Shown: positions 1 through 5,801 of the stretch, piece by piece
How the letters are laid out: the number at the start of each line of letters is the position of its first letter
Position numbering within the stretch: the first letter of the stretch is position 1
From: Desulfohalobiaceae bacterium
GTDB taxonomy: Bacteria; Desulfobacterota; Desulfovibrionia; Desulfovibrionales; Desulfothermaceae
Length of the DNA: 5,801 nt
Assembly (NCBI GenBank): GCA_021737525.1
Contig: JAIPDU010000115.1
Span: 1-5,801 of the forward strand
Direction of reading: 5' to 3'
The notes under the pieces: model-generated
What the model saw: the letters and a program-made list of their open reading frames with translations, nothing else
Databases searched by the model: none
Told to the model about the DNA's origin: nothing
Program-made: the position numbers and the translations under genes

Positions 1-1589
1 TAGTCCAGCTTGCCGCGGCTCAGGGAGAAGGGCAGGGGAAGGGCCTCATGTTTGGCCTGGAGATCGATGTGCCGCAGCTTGGTGTTCCACTGCACATCCT
101 CCCCTCTCTTGGTCATACTGAAGGAGGCGTCCGCTTCGCCCTGCAGGGATTCGATCCGTCCCAGCTGTTTCTGCAGCTCGTCAATGTCCAGGTTCCGATC
201 CAGAAGCTGCACTGTTTGGGCCAGATCGAGCCGGCTTTCCAGGTAGAGGCAGAGCGGGTCCACATCCTCCCCAAGGCCCATGGCGGCCCTGCCGGAGGTG
301 ATTTTGCTTTGACCGAGCTCAGCTGAGAGATCGGCCAGGCTCAGGGCGTTTTCCACGATATAGAAAGTGCCACTGGCCCGATCCAGCTCGATGTCGGGCT
401 TGGGAAGGTCGATTTTCCCCTCCTCCAGTCGTCCCAGGATGCTCAGGTCCGCCAGAAGGGCCTCCTTATCCTTTCCGGATGTGGTGATTCTGGCCCAGGG
501 GAGCCTTCCACTCCTAATGATGGAGAAACTCTCGATGAAGTCCTCTTCAGGGAAAAGTCCCTTGCAGGTGGCAGCCAGGGAGGAAATGTCCATCTCCCTC
601 GCCCTGATGTCGAGACTCACCTTCCCCTGGGCCGCACCCAGGGACAAGGTACCGTCCAGTCCGGATTGAGGCGTGTTCAGATCCAGGTCCTCCAGGTGAA
701 TGCGGGTTTCTCCGTCATGGCCGGAAATGGAGGCAAGTCCGGATTGAAGGCTGATCAGCCCCGTGCCTTGAGGGCTGATCAGCTGAAACCTGGAGGGGTT
801 CAGGCGCACGTCCGCCTTGTATTCGTTAGCTCCGGCAAAGGAGAAGTAGGCGTCCATGTTGATCCGGGAGGAACCGATCCATTGGTCGGCTGAGGAGGGG
901 AGATAGGGAGCAAGCAGCTCCAGGCGCAGTTCCTCTGTCCGGAGAGAGCCCTGGATCTCTGAGCGTTGTCCCTTGCTATGAAGGGCCAGATCCAGCTTGC
1001 GGCTGATGTTGGATTCCGCGCGCAGATTGAGGCGGACCTCTTCGGTGATGTCCAGATCGGCATGGATTCCTTGGAAGTGGAGGACCCTCTCTCCGAAGAG
1101 CTGCGCCTCCCCGTTTCTGATCACGCCCTTCACCGCGGGCAGCGCGCCCAATAAGGCGGACAGCCCTCTGGGCTCTTCCGGTCGCGCCCAATTTACGGTT
1201 TTTTGGGGCATGCCCATAATTAGCGTGGGGCTTTGGATACCAAAGCTCTCCGGCCGGGGAGAGCCGGTGAAAAGGCTCAGGAGATCGGGGTACCCGTCCA
1301 GCCTTTTGATCTGGATCAGGGTATTGCCGGGGAGCACGACAGAGAGGTTTTCCAGGCTGATGTGCGGAAAGGGCAGTATGGCGACTTCAGCGCCTTCGAG
1401 ATGGATCTCCGCCTCGGGGGCCCTGCTTTTAAGTCCACTGATCAGAAGATCGCGCACCCTTTCCTCATCGAGATAGTGAGGCAGGATCAGGACTGTGGCC
1501 AGGTAAAGCAGAGCCAGGCAAACAGTCGCGTGGATCAGGAAAAGCCCTGCGCACAGGGATGTTCGGAGGATATTGGAACGTGGTTGCAT
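1..1589 (-). CDS. AsmA-like inner-membrane-anchored envelope protein (N-terminal part, cut by window edge)
   Basis: The minus strand is open for 529 codons from ATG at 1589 to the window edge, so the C-terminus is missing. The protein starts with a short basic N-terminus and one hydrophobic segment at about residues 12-36, followed by ILPHYLDEERVRDLL. That is the usual AsmA-family opening: a signal anchor with the rest of the protein in the periplasm. At residues 66-85 comes the typical 'GAEVAILPFPHISLENLSV' segment. The rest alternates short beta-like strands (LRAE.., LDLAL, VRLNP, LEDLDL), as expected of the long beta-groove of AsmA/YhdP/TamB-type proteins, which in known members are linked to phospholipid transport or outer-membrane assembly. 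An in-frame TAG lies seven codons upstream, so this ATG is the first possible one. No good Shine-Dalgarno sequence precedes it (CCACTATAT). It is divergent from the M16 pair. Family assignment is by recognition of sequence style; the exact subfamily is unresolved without the C-terminus. Confidence 0.85.
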   Translation of the reverse strand, partial: MQPRSNILRTSLCAGLFLIHATVCLALLYLATVLILPHYLDEERVRDLLISGLKSRAPEAEIHLEGAEVAILPFPHISLENLSVVLPGNTLIQIKRLDGYPDLLSLFTGSPRPESFGIQSPTLIMGMPQKTVNWARPEEPRGLSALLGALPAVKGVIRNGEAQLFGERVLHFQGIHADLDITEEVRLNLRAESNISRKLDLALHSKGQRSEIQGSLRTEELRLELLAPYLPSSADQWIGSSRINMDAYFSFAGANEYKADVRLNPSRFQLISPQGTGLISLQSGLASISGHDGETRIHLEDLDLNTPQSGLDGTLSLGAAQGKVSLDIRAREMDISSLAATCKGLFPEEDFIESFSIIRSGRLPWARITTSGKDKEALLADLSILGRLEEGKIDLPKPDIELDRASGTFYIVENALSLADLSAELGQSKITSGRAAMGLGEDVDPLCLYLESRLDLAQTVQLLDRNLDIDELQKQLGRIESLQGEADASFSMTKRGEDVQWNTKLRHIDLQAKHEALPLPFSLSRGKLD

Positions 1590-1775
1590 ATATAGTGGAA
1601 AACTGGTCTACGGCATGGGCGGGTTGAACGCCGAGGGGGCTCTTTACGGCTTGCCTGAGGAATATCTTTAAGTGTAGCATAAAAGACCGGGCTGAACAAA
1701 TAGGGACCGGGCGCATCCGCACTTTGGCCCCTGGATGGACGCCTCCCGAAAATCTCATGTCCAACGGGTCTGTCT
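1590..1775. other. Divergent intergenic region between the AsmA-like gene and the M16 pair
   Basis: This 186-bp non-coding stretch should carry promoters for both flanking genes. It is more A+T-rich around 1661-1700 than the coding sequence. It holds one moderate plus-strand promoter candidate and two copies of GACCGGGC, at 1685-1692 and 1705-1712, with starts 20 bp apart. No tRNA, terminator or convincing small ORF was seen. The short ORFs crossing it (for example from ATG at 1735) are out of frame with the M16 gene and resemble no protein family. No convincing minus-strand promoter was found by eye, although the DNA just upstream of the AsmA-like start is A+T-rich. Confidence 0.7.
1651..1680 (+). 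promoter_or_regulatory. Possible sigma-70-type promoter for the M16 operon
   Basis: TTGCCT at 1651-1656 (4 of 6 matches to the -35 consensus) is followed after 18 bp by TAGCAT at 1675-1680 (4 of 6 matches to the -10 consensus). Transcription would begin near 1687 and give a leader of about 90 nt before ATG 1776. This is the best plus-strand pair I saw in the divergent region, but such partial matches occur by chance. Confidence 0.3.
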
Positions 1776-3290
1776 ATGCGAAAAATACTGCTTCTCACCT
1801 GCGTTTGTCTCCTGCTCCTGGGATCCGTGTCCCGGGCCGGAGAAAAGGATTATCTGGAACGATTCGAGGACCGGGTTACAGAGTTCCGCCTGGACAACGG
1901 TCTGCGTTTCCTCGTCCTGGAGCGCCACGAGGCCCCCGTGGCCAGCTTCGTGACTTTCGTGGACGCGGGGAGTGTGAACGAGCCGCGGGGCAAGACGGGA
2001 GTGGCCCATGTGCTGGAACACATGGCCTTCAAGGGGACGCCCGACATCGGGAGCAAGGACTGGGAAAGCGAAAAACCCCTTCTGGAAGAGATCCAAAAGG
2101 TTTATACCCGGATCAGGCGCTTGGAATCCGCGAGCGACACAAAGGAGCAGAAACTGCGGGAGCTCCGGGACAAGCTGGCAGCGCTGCGGGAGAAGGCAGG
2201 GAAATACGTCGAGTCCAACGAATTTTCCCGCATCATCGAGCAGGAAGGGGGTGTGGACCTCAATGCCGCGACTTCTCCCGACTATACCATGTATCAGTGC
2301 AGTCTCCCGGCGAACAAGGCCGAGTTGTGGTTCTACCTGGAGTCCAGGCGCATTGAAAACCCTGTGTGGAGGGAATTCTTCACGGAAAAGCAGGTGGTCC
2401 TGGAGGAGCGCCGAAGCCGGGTTGAGTCCAATCCCATCGGGCGGATGGTCCAGGAGCTCACATCCATGGCCTACGCCGCCCATCCCTACGGCAGCCCCAC
2501 CATCGGCTGGACCTCGGATCTGGAGAGCCTGGGCCCGGAGGATCTGCAGGCTTTCCATGACCGGTTCTACCGTCCGAGCAACATCACGGTTGCAGTGGCC
2601 GGAGATGTGGATCCTCAGCACATCCGGGACCTCGCCCGGCGCTATTTCGGGCAGCTACCCGGCGAGGGCGAGCCAGTGCCGGATCATGTAACCACCGAGC
2701 CGGAACAGGAGGCGATAAAGCGCCTCAAGCAGACCACTGTGAACCAGCCCGCCTATGCCAGGGCCTATCACTCCGTGGAACACAGCGATCCGGATGCCCC
2801 GGTTCTGGAGTGCATGGCCCGGATCCTGGCGGAAGGGCGAACCTCGCGCCTGTATCAAAAACTGGTTCAGGAGGATCGCCTTGCCGCCCAGGTGATGGCC
2901 TTTAACGGCTATCCCGGGGACAAATACCCCTCGCTCTTCGTGATCTTCGCAGTGCCCAACAGGGATGTGGGCCTGGAGAAGCTGGAACAGGGGATCGAGA
3001 GCGAGCTGGAACGGCTCAGGGACAAGGGCGTGGATCCCAAGGAGCTGGACAGGGCCAGGACGGGGATCCGGGCGGAGCTGATTCGGGGGCTGGACTCCAA
3101 TCTGGGGCTGGCCAAGTCCTTCGCCCAGGCAGAGGCCCAATTGGGCGACTGGCGCAGGGTGTTCACCTATTTGGACCGCGTGGAGAAGGTTACCCCGGAA
3201 CAGGTGCGCCAAGCGGCCGAGACCTATCTGCGGAAGGAGAACATGACCGTGGCCAAGTTGGTCCACGAGGACGAGAAACAGACGGAGTAA
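1776..3290 (+). CDS. Exported M16 family zinc metallopeptidase, catalytic subunit
   Basis: This 504-residue protein is an M16 (insulinase/pitrilysin/processing-peptidase) metalloprotease that cleaves unfolded proteins or peptides in an enclosed chamber. Residues 1-21 form a Sec signal peptide (RK, a Leu-rich core, likely cleavage after SRA). The N-terminal M16 domain starts near residue 34 and has the inverted zinc motif HVLEH at 78-82. The third ligand is probably E211 in EKQVVLEE (E204 and E211 have the 7-residue spacing of the conserved Glu pair in mitochondrial processing peptidase). NAATSPDYTMY at 163-173 is the usual substrate-edge strand. The C-terminal M16 domain begins near 252 (DLQAFHDRFYRPSNITVAVAGDVDP). 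Residues 94-146 are an extra charged, helical insertion, so H82 to E211 is 129 residues rather than about 76. The Arg/Tyr pair is absent: V364 and A371 stand where it would be. The next gene supplies it, so the two probably work as a heterodimer in the periplasm. The start is set by the signal peptide; the ribosome-binding site is weak. Confidence 0.95.
   Translation: MRKILLLTCVCLLLLGSVSRAGEKDYLERFEDRVTEFRLDNGLRFLVLERHEAPVASFVTFVDAGSVNEPRGKTGVAHVLEHMAFKGTPDIGSKDWESEKPLLEEIQKVYTRIRRLESASDTKEQKLRELRDKLAALREKAGKYVESNEFSRIIEQEGGVDLNAATSPDYTMYQCSLPANKAELWFYLESRRIENPVWREFFTEKQVVLEERRSRVESNPIGRMVQELTSMAYAAHPYGSPTIGWTSDLESLGPEDLQAFHDRFYRPSNITVAVAGDVDPQHIRDLARRYFGQLPGEGEPVPDHVTTEPEQEAIKRLKQTTVNQPAYARAYHSVEHSDPDAPVLECMARILAEGRTSRLYQKLVQEDRLAAQVMAFNGYPGDKYPSLFVIFAVPNRDVGLEKLEQGIESELERLRDKGVDPKELDRARTGIRAELIRGLDSNLGLAKSFAQAEAQLGDWRRVFTYLDRVEKVTPEQVRQAAETYLRKENMTVAKLVHEDEKQTE
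3284..3287 (+). promoter_or_regulatory. Ribosome binding site for the second M16 gene
   Basis: GGAG ends 6 nt before ATG 3294 and lies inside the last codons of the upstream M16 gene, whose TAA is at 3288-3290. This fixes the start of the second gene and implies that the two genes are translated together. Confidence 0.7.
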
Positions 3291-3293
3291 TCC

Positions 3294-4784
3294 ATGCGGG
3301 TACAGCGAAGGACTGCTTTGCACGGGGCTGGCATCTTTTTGCTCTGGCTCGTTCTGGCCGGGCTGCTCTCGGCTTGCGCTCAGGATGTTCCCGGTCCCGA
3401 GAGCTACAAGGACTTGGATTTTGAGCAGCCCGTGACCTGGCCGGAGCACGATGTGCGCACCCTTGAGCTGGACAACGGAGTGCGCCTTTTCCTGCTCGAG
3501 AACCACGAGCTCCCCCTGATCGATATGCAGGTGACCATTCGCTCCGGTGCGATCGAGGTCCCCAAGGGGAAGGAGGGCCTGGCGGACGTCGCCGCCGACG
3601 CGATGCGAAGCGGCGGGAGCGAGGAATATCCGGGCAGGGAGCTGAACGAGCTTCTGGAGAACCGGGCCGCGAAGATGGGCTTCTCCTTTTCCCTCGATTC
3701 CGGCAGCGCCAGCCTCAATTGCCTGAAAAAGGATTTTCCCCGCCTCTTGCCGGTGTTCATGGACGTCCTGCAAAACCCCCGCTTCCCCGAGGGCAAGATC
3801 GCCCTGGCCAAGCAGCAGCTGCGAACCTCCATTTCCCGCCGCAATGACGAACAAAGGGATATCGCCCTGCGCAAGTACAAAAAGCTCATTTACGGCAGTG
3901 ATTCGGTCTACGCCAGGGTGCCGCAGTACAAGACCGTGGATGCCATCGAGCGCGAGGACCTGGTGCGTTTCCACGACGAGGCGGTGCGGGCCGAAAATCT
4001 CTATGTGGGTCTGGTGGGGGACTTTGATGCGGATAAGATGCGGGATCGTCTGCGCCGGGCATTTTCCGGGGTGAAAGCGGACGGCAGGAATGAGCTGGAC
4101 TTTCCCCGGGTGGACTACCGCTACGAGAGTTCCGTGCACCTCGTGGACAAGCCCAACGTGAATCAGACCTACATCCTCATGGGGCACATCGGCGATCTGC
4201 GGCGAAATCCGGATTACCCGGAGCTGCAGGTCCTCAACGAGCTCCTGAGCGGGGGCTTTTCCGGCAGGCTCTTCCAGGAGATCCGGACCAAGCGCGGCCT
4301 GGCCTATTCCGTCTTCGGCCGTTACGGATGCAACGTGGACTATCCGGGGATGTTCTTCGTGGGCGTGAGGACCAAGTCGGAGACGACCCTGGAGGCCATC
4401 CGCGCTGTCCGGAACGAGCTGGAGGCCATCCGCAGCGATGGTGTTGCCCCAAAGGAGGTTCGACAGGCCAAGGAACGCTTCCTGAACTCATTGGTGTTTA
4501 ACTACGATACACCGGCCAAGGTCCTGCATAGACGGATGCGCTACGCGTACAAAGGGATGGATCAGGACAGCTTCAAGGAGTTGATCCAAGAGGTGAAAGG
4601 CGTGGATCAGGAGGGTGTCGAGCGGGTTGCCAGGGAGTATCTGCACCCGGAGAAGATGAGGATCCTTCTCGTGGGCAACAAGAAGGCCCTGCGGGACGAG
4701 CTCTCGGAAATGGAGGGAGAGGTCCGGGAGCTCGAGCTCTCCTCGGGTGAGGAAGTTTCCCGACAGTCGGGAATCTTGCGTTGA
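3294..4784 (+). CDS. M16 family peptidase-like lipoprotein, non-catalytic subunit
   Basis: This 496-residue protein has two M16 domains, N-terminal from about residue 55 and C-terminal from about 218 (REDLVRFHDEAVRAENLYVGLVGDFDADKM). The N-terminus is basic, then hydrophobic, and ends in the lipobox LLSAC, so C28 should be lipidated. Residue +2 is Ala, not Asp, which by the Lol rule known from E. coli favours the outer membrane. Where active members have HxxEH, this protein reads DVAAD at 98-102, so it cannot bind zinc in the usual way. It keeps IRTKRGLAY: R331 and Y338 have the same 7-residue spacing as the substrate-binding Arg/Tyr pair of insulin-degrading enzyme (R824/Y831). This matches the inactive partner of known bacterial M16B heterodimers. 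It starts 3 bp after the catalytic subunit, which indicates co-transcription and 1:1 assembly. Inferred role: forms half of the chamber, holds the substrate C-terminal half and anchors the protease to the membrane. The last 30 or so residues are an acidic tail of unknown role. Confidence 0.94.
   Translation: MRVQRRTALHGAGIFLLWLVLAGLLSACAQDVPGPESYKDLDFEQPVTWPEHDVRTLELDNGVRLFLLENHELPLIDMQVTIRSGAIEVPKGKEGLADVAADAMRSGGSEEYPGRELNELLENRAAKMGFSFSLDSGSASLNCLKKDFPRLLPVFMDVLQNPRFPEGKIALAKQQLRTSISRRNDEQRDIALRKYKKLIYGSDSVYARVPQYKTVDAIEREDLVRFHDEAVRAENLYVGLVGDFDADKMRDRLRRAFSGVKADGRNELDFPRVDYRYESSVHLVDKPNVNQTYILMGHIGDLRRNPDYPELQVLNELLSGGFSGRLFQEIRTKRGLAYSVFGRYGCNVDYPGMFFVGVRTKSETTLEAIRAVRNELEAIRSDGVAPKEVRQAKERFLNSLVFNYDTPAKVLHRRMRYAYKGMDQDSFKELIQEVKGVDQEGVERVAREYLHPEKMRILLVGNKKALRDELSEMEGEVRELELSSGEEVSRQSGILR
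4757..4773. other. Perfect 7-bp stem-loop at the 3' end of the second M16 gene
   Basis: TTCCCGA and TCGGGAA pair perfectly around a 3-nt CAG loop, 9 bp before the TGA stop. It is followed on the plus strand by TCTTGCGTTG, which is not a real U-run, so an intrinsic terminator is doubtful. It could slow 3' decay of the M16 message or reduce read-through into tetR, or it could be chance within coding sequence. Confidence 0.3.
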
Positions 4785-4808
4785 CATGCGGCTCAAAACG
4801 AATAGTTT
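4781..4808 (+). promoter_or_regulatory. Candidate tetR promoter
   Basis: A perfect -35 hexamer TTGACA (4781-4786) overlaps the TGA stop of the M16 gene. Sixteen bp downstream is TAGTTT (4803-4808), a weak -10 element with 3 of 6 consensus matches. Transcription would begin near 4815, just before the ribosome-binding site. The -10 element is the weak point. The promoter would let tetR be expressed apart from the M16 genes. Confidence 0.4.
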
Positions 4809-4812
4809 GAGC
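4791..4812. promoter_or_regulatory. Inverted repeat, likely TetR-family operator (autoregulation)
   Basis: Two perfect 7-bp arms, GCTCAAA (4791-4797) and TTTGAGC (4806-4812), flank an 8-bp spacer. The repeat falls between the candidate -35 element and the tetR ribosome-binding site and covers the candidate -10 element. Its length and symmetry suit a TetR dimer, and its position suits repression of its own gene, the usual arrangement in this family. That TetR binds here is inferred. A small mRNA hairpin is the alternative reading. Confidence 0.5.
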
Positions 4813-4837
4813 GGGACCAGGAAAGGACAAACAAAGG

Positions 4838-5524
4838 ATGAATCCGCAAATGTCTAAAAAATCCACATTCCTTCAACTCAAAGAAAACGAGAGGGCCTAC
4901 CGCAGAGATATTATCCTGAGCGCGGCGTTCCATCTTTTCGGCCAGTATTCCTTCCACGATGTGGGAATGCGGGATGTTGCCGAAGAAGCGGGGATTTCCC
5001 CGGCGTCGATCTATCGCTACTTCTCCAGCCGGGACGATATCCTGGTGGAGATACTCAGCCAGGAGATAAGCAACGGGCGCGAGAAGCAGTGGCGCAGGGT
5101 GGAATCCGGGGATACAACCCTGGAGGAGATCGCCGCGGGAATCGTGGATTTCTTCTGGGAGCGCGAGTCCACCCTGCAGATCGTGGGCCACTTCCTTTGG
5201 AACTACGACGTGGACGAGGAAGCCAAGCAGAAGTTCCGCGGCCTTCAGAAATCCTATCTGGATGAATTCGACAGGGTGCTTTTGGGAATGGGCTGTGAGG
5301 TGAAAAACGTACGCCTCTTGTCCAAGTCCTTTTTCGCCTCCCTTTTCGGGATCATCGCTTCCTACCGCAACTATCCCCAGGGAGCGGACACAGAGAATGC
5401 CTACAATAATCTCCATCTTCTGGCCCAAGCCACAGCAGGCATATTCAAGAACGGGATGCAGCACGTGGACCTGGAAGCCATTCACGGCGTGGGAGCCTCT
5501 CCCCATGCCCCAGGGCATGAGTAG
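4838..5524 (+). CDS. TetR/AcrR family transcriptional regulator
   Basis: This 228-residue protein has the N-terminal TetR DNA-binding domain at about residues 21-70. It contains AFHLFGQYSFHDVGMRDVAEEAGIS followed by the recognition helix and the hallmark SPASIYRYFSSRDDILVEI (54-72). The remainder (about 80-210) is a mostly helical ligand-binding and dimerisation domain with no recognisable signature, so the effector cannot be predicted. The region 103-123 (DFFWERES..FLWNYDV) is rich in aromatic residues and may line a hydrophobic pocket; this is inference. AGGAAAGGA at 4819-4827 is a good ribosome-binding site about 10 nt before ATG 4838. A second in-frame ATG at 4850 is possible and would remove four residues. 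The gene follows the M16 pair after 53 bp that contain a palindrome and a TTGACA box, so it is probably autoregulated. No efflux or catabolic gene lies next to it in the window, so its main targets are unknown. Confidence 0.93.
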   Translation: MNPQMSKKSTFLQLKENERAYRRDIILSAAFHLFGQYSFHDVGMRDVAEEAGISPASIYRYFSSRDDILVEILSQEISNGREKQWRRVESGDTTLEEIAAGIVDFFWERESTLQIVGHFLWNYDVDEEAKQKFRGLQKSYLDEFDRVLLGMGCEVKNVRLLSKSFFASLFGIIASYRNYPQGADTENAYNNLHLLAQATAGIFKNGMQHVDLEAIHGVGASPHAPGHE

Positions 5525-5652
5525 CGGAAGGAAGCGGCGGAGGGGATGAGGCGCTGCAAAAGGTAGATGAAGGCTCGTTCAGCGCTTGAAGACTGCGGCG
5601 GCCCTATGGGGCGGATTCGGAGGTAGGCGAACAGGCAGCCGCCCGGGAGCGC
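5525..5652. other. Convergent intergenic region between tetR and the prolyl isomerase gene
   Basis: This 128-bp gap should hold terminators for both genes, but no hairpin with a T-run is present on either strand. Two weak inverted repeats were seen: GCGCTG (5551-5556) with CAGCGC (5580-5585), and TAGGCG (5624-5629) with CGCCTA (5650-5655). The second reaches the stop codon of the isomerase gene. Both have loops of 20 nt or more, so neither is called a terminator. No ORF of note. Confidence 0.6.
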
Positions 5653-5801
5653 CTATTCCTCCGCGGAATTGACCTGGATCAGCTCGATGTCGAAGTTCAG
5701 TGTTTTGCCCGCAAGCGGGTGGTTCGCGTCCAGAGTGACGTTCTCCTGGTCCATCTCGGTGACCGTCACGTAGACCACTTGGTCCTCCGGGGTGTTCAAT
5801 T
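5653..5801 (-). CDS. FKBP-type peptidyl-prolyl cis-trans isomerase, SlyD/FkpB-like (C-terminal part, cut by window edge)
   Basis: The last 48 codons and the TAG stop (plus-strand positions 5653-5655) are present on the minus strand; the start lies beyond the right edge. The segment 'VTLDANHPLAGKTLNFDIEL' matches the conserved end of the SlyD/FkpB FKBP domain (compare the NHxLAG motif and the following F-x-[IV]-E strand in E. coli SlyD and SlpA). These proteins speed up cis-trans isomerisation of prolyl bonds and act as folding chaperones through an inserted flap domain, which would lie in the missing part. Here the protein ends eight residues after that strand (IQVNSAEE), with no His/Cys-rich metal-binding tail like that of E. 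coli SlyD. It therefore lacks the nickel-handling tail and is closer in architecture to FkpB or to tail-less SlyD forms. It converges on tetR and is unlikely to share its regulation. Confidence 0.9.
   Translation of the reverse strand, partial: LNTPEDQVVYVTVTEMDQENVTLDANHPLAGKTLNFDIELIQVNSAEE

Noticed and set aside
1205..1214. GGGCATGCCC palindrome
   Set aside because: It lies inside the AsmA-like coding sequence and is short. It is accounted for by the codons there and has no link to a start or promoter.
997..1476. 159-codon plus-strand ORF opposite the AsmA-like gene
   Set aside because: It is antisense to a much longer open frame with a proper transmembrane start and family-like sequence. 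Its own translation is Ser/Arg-rich and low in complexity, typical of a shadow frame.
1638..1656. Sigma-54-like promoter around CTTGCC
   Set aside because: The required GG and GC dinucleotides are not at the 10-bp spacing; the bases at the GG position are TC.
1791..1802. LLLTC (residues 5-9) in the first M16 protein as a lipobox
   Set aside because: The Cys comes after only eight residues, inside the hydrophobic core, too early for lipoprotein signal peptidase. A normal signal peptide cut near A21 fits better.
1755..2621. 288-codon minus-strand ORF opposite the first M16 gene
   Set aside because: Same mirror-frame effect; no signal, domain or ribosome-binding site supports it.
2655..4187. 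510-codon minus-strand ORF spanning both M16 genes
   Set aside because: It lies opposite two clear M16 genes, in a frame kept open by G+C-rich codon bias. Its translation is His/Gly/Pro/Leu-rich without recognisable domains.
4793..5518. 241-codon minus-strand ORF opposite tetR
   Set aside because: The plus strand encodes an unmistakable TetR helix-turn-helix. The minus translation is a mirror product.
5551..5585. Terminator from GCGCTG...CAGCGC after tetR
   Set aside because: The stem is only 6 bp with a 23-nt loop and no T-run follows on either strand.

Overview
The window is a moderately G+C-rich bacterial chromosomal segment with five protein genes, two of them cut by the window edges. 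The mix of an AsmA-type envelope protein, an exported M16 protease pair (one a lipoprotein), a TetR regulator and a SlyD/FkpB-like prolyl isomerase indicates a Gram-negative, diderm bacterium. The overall style resembles Deltaproteobacteria/Desulfobacterota (Desulfovibrio-like). That placement is an impression from the protein sequences, not a database result, and is low confidence. No RNA gene, insertion sequence, CRISPR array or phage gene was seen.

Layout. Bases 1-1589 are filled by the N-terminal 529 codons of a minus-strand AsmA-like protein that runs off the left edge. A 186-bp intergenic region (1590-1775) separates it from a divergent plus-strand pair of M16 metallopeptidase genes (1776-3290 and 3294-4784), only 3 bp apart. 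A TetR-family regulator follows on the same strand (4838-5524). Its 53-bp leader holds a consensus -35 hexamer and a clean inverted repeat that looks like an autoregulatory operator. After a 128-bp gap, the C-terminal end of a convergent minus-strand FKBP-type prolyl isomerase enters from the right edge (5653-5801).

How the genes fit together. The two M16 proteins are complementary. The first has the HxxEH zinc motif and a downstream Glu ligand but lacks the Arg/Tyr substrate-binding pair. The second has lost the zinc motif but keeps a well-conserved Arg/Tyr pair. This is the division of labour known from M16B heterodimers, so they probably form one protease. The first subunit has a Sec-type signal peptide and the second a lipobox, so the complex should sit in the periplasm tethered to a membrane, probably the outer one. 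The first subunit also carries an approximately 53-residue, charged, coiled-coil-like insertion between its zinc ligands. The AsmA-like protein is also an envelope protein, but a functional link to the protease is only suggested by the divergent arrangement. TetR probably controls itself; its other targets are not visible.

Nothing here is clearly a new kind of system. The points most worth a second look are the split-active-site lipoprotein protease with its coiled-coil insertion and the palindrome upstream of tetR.
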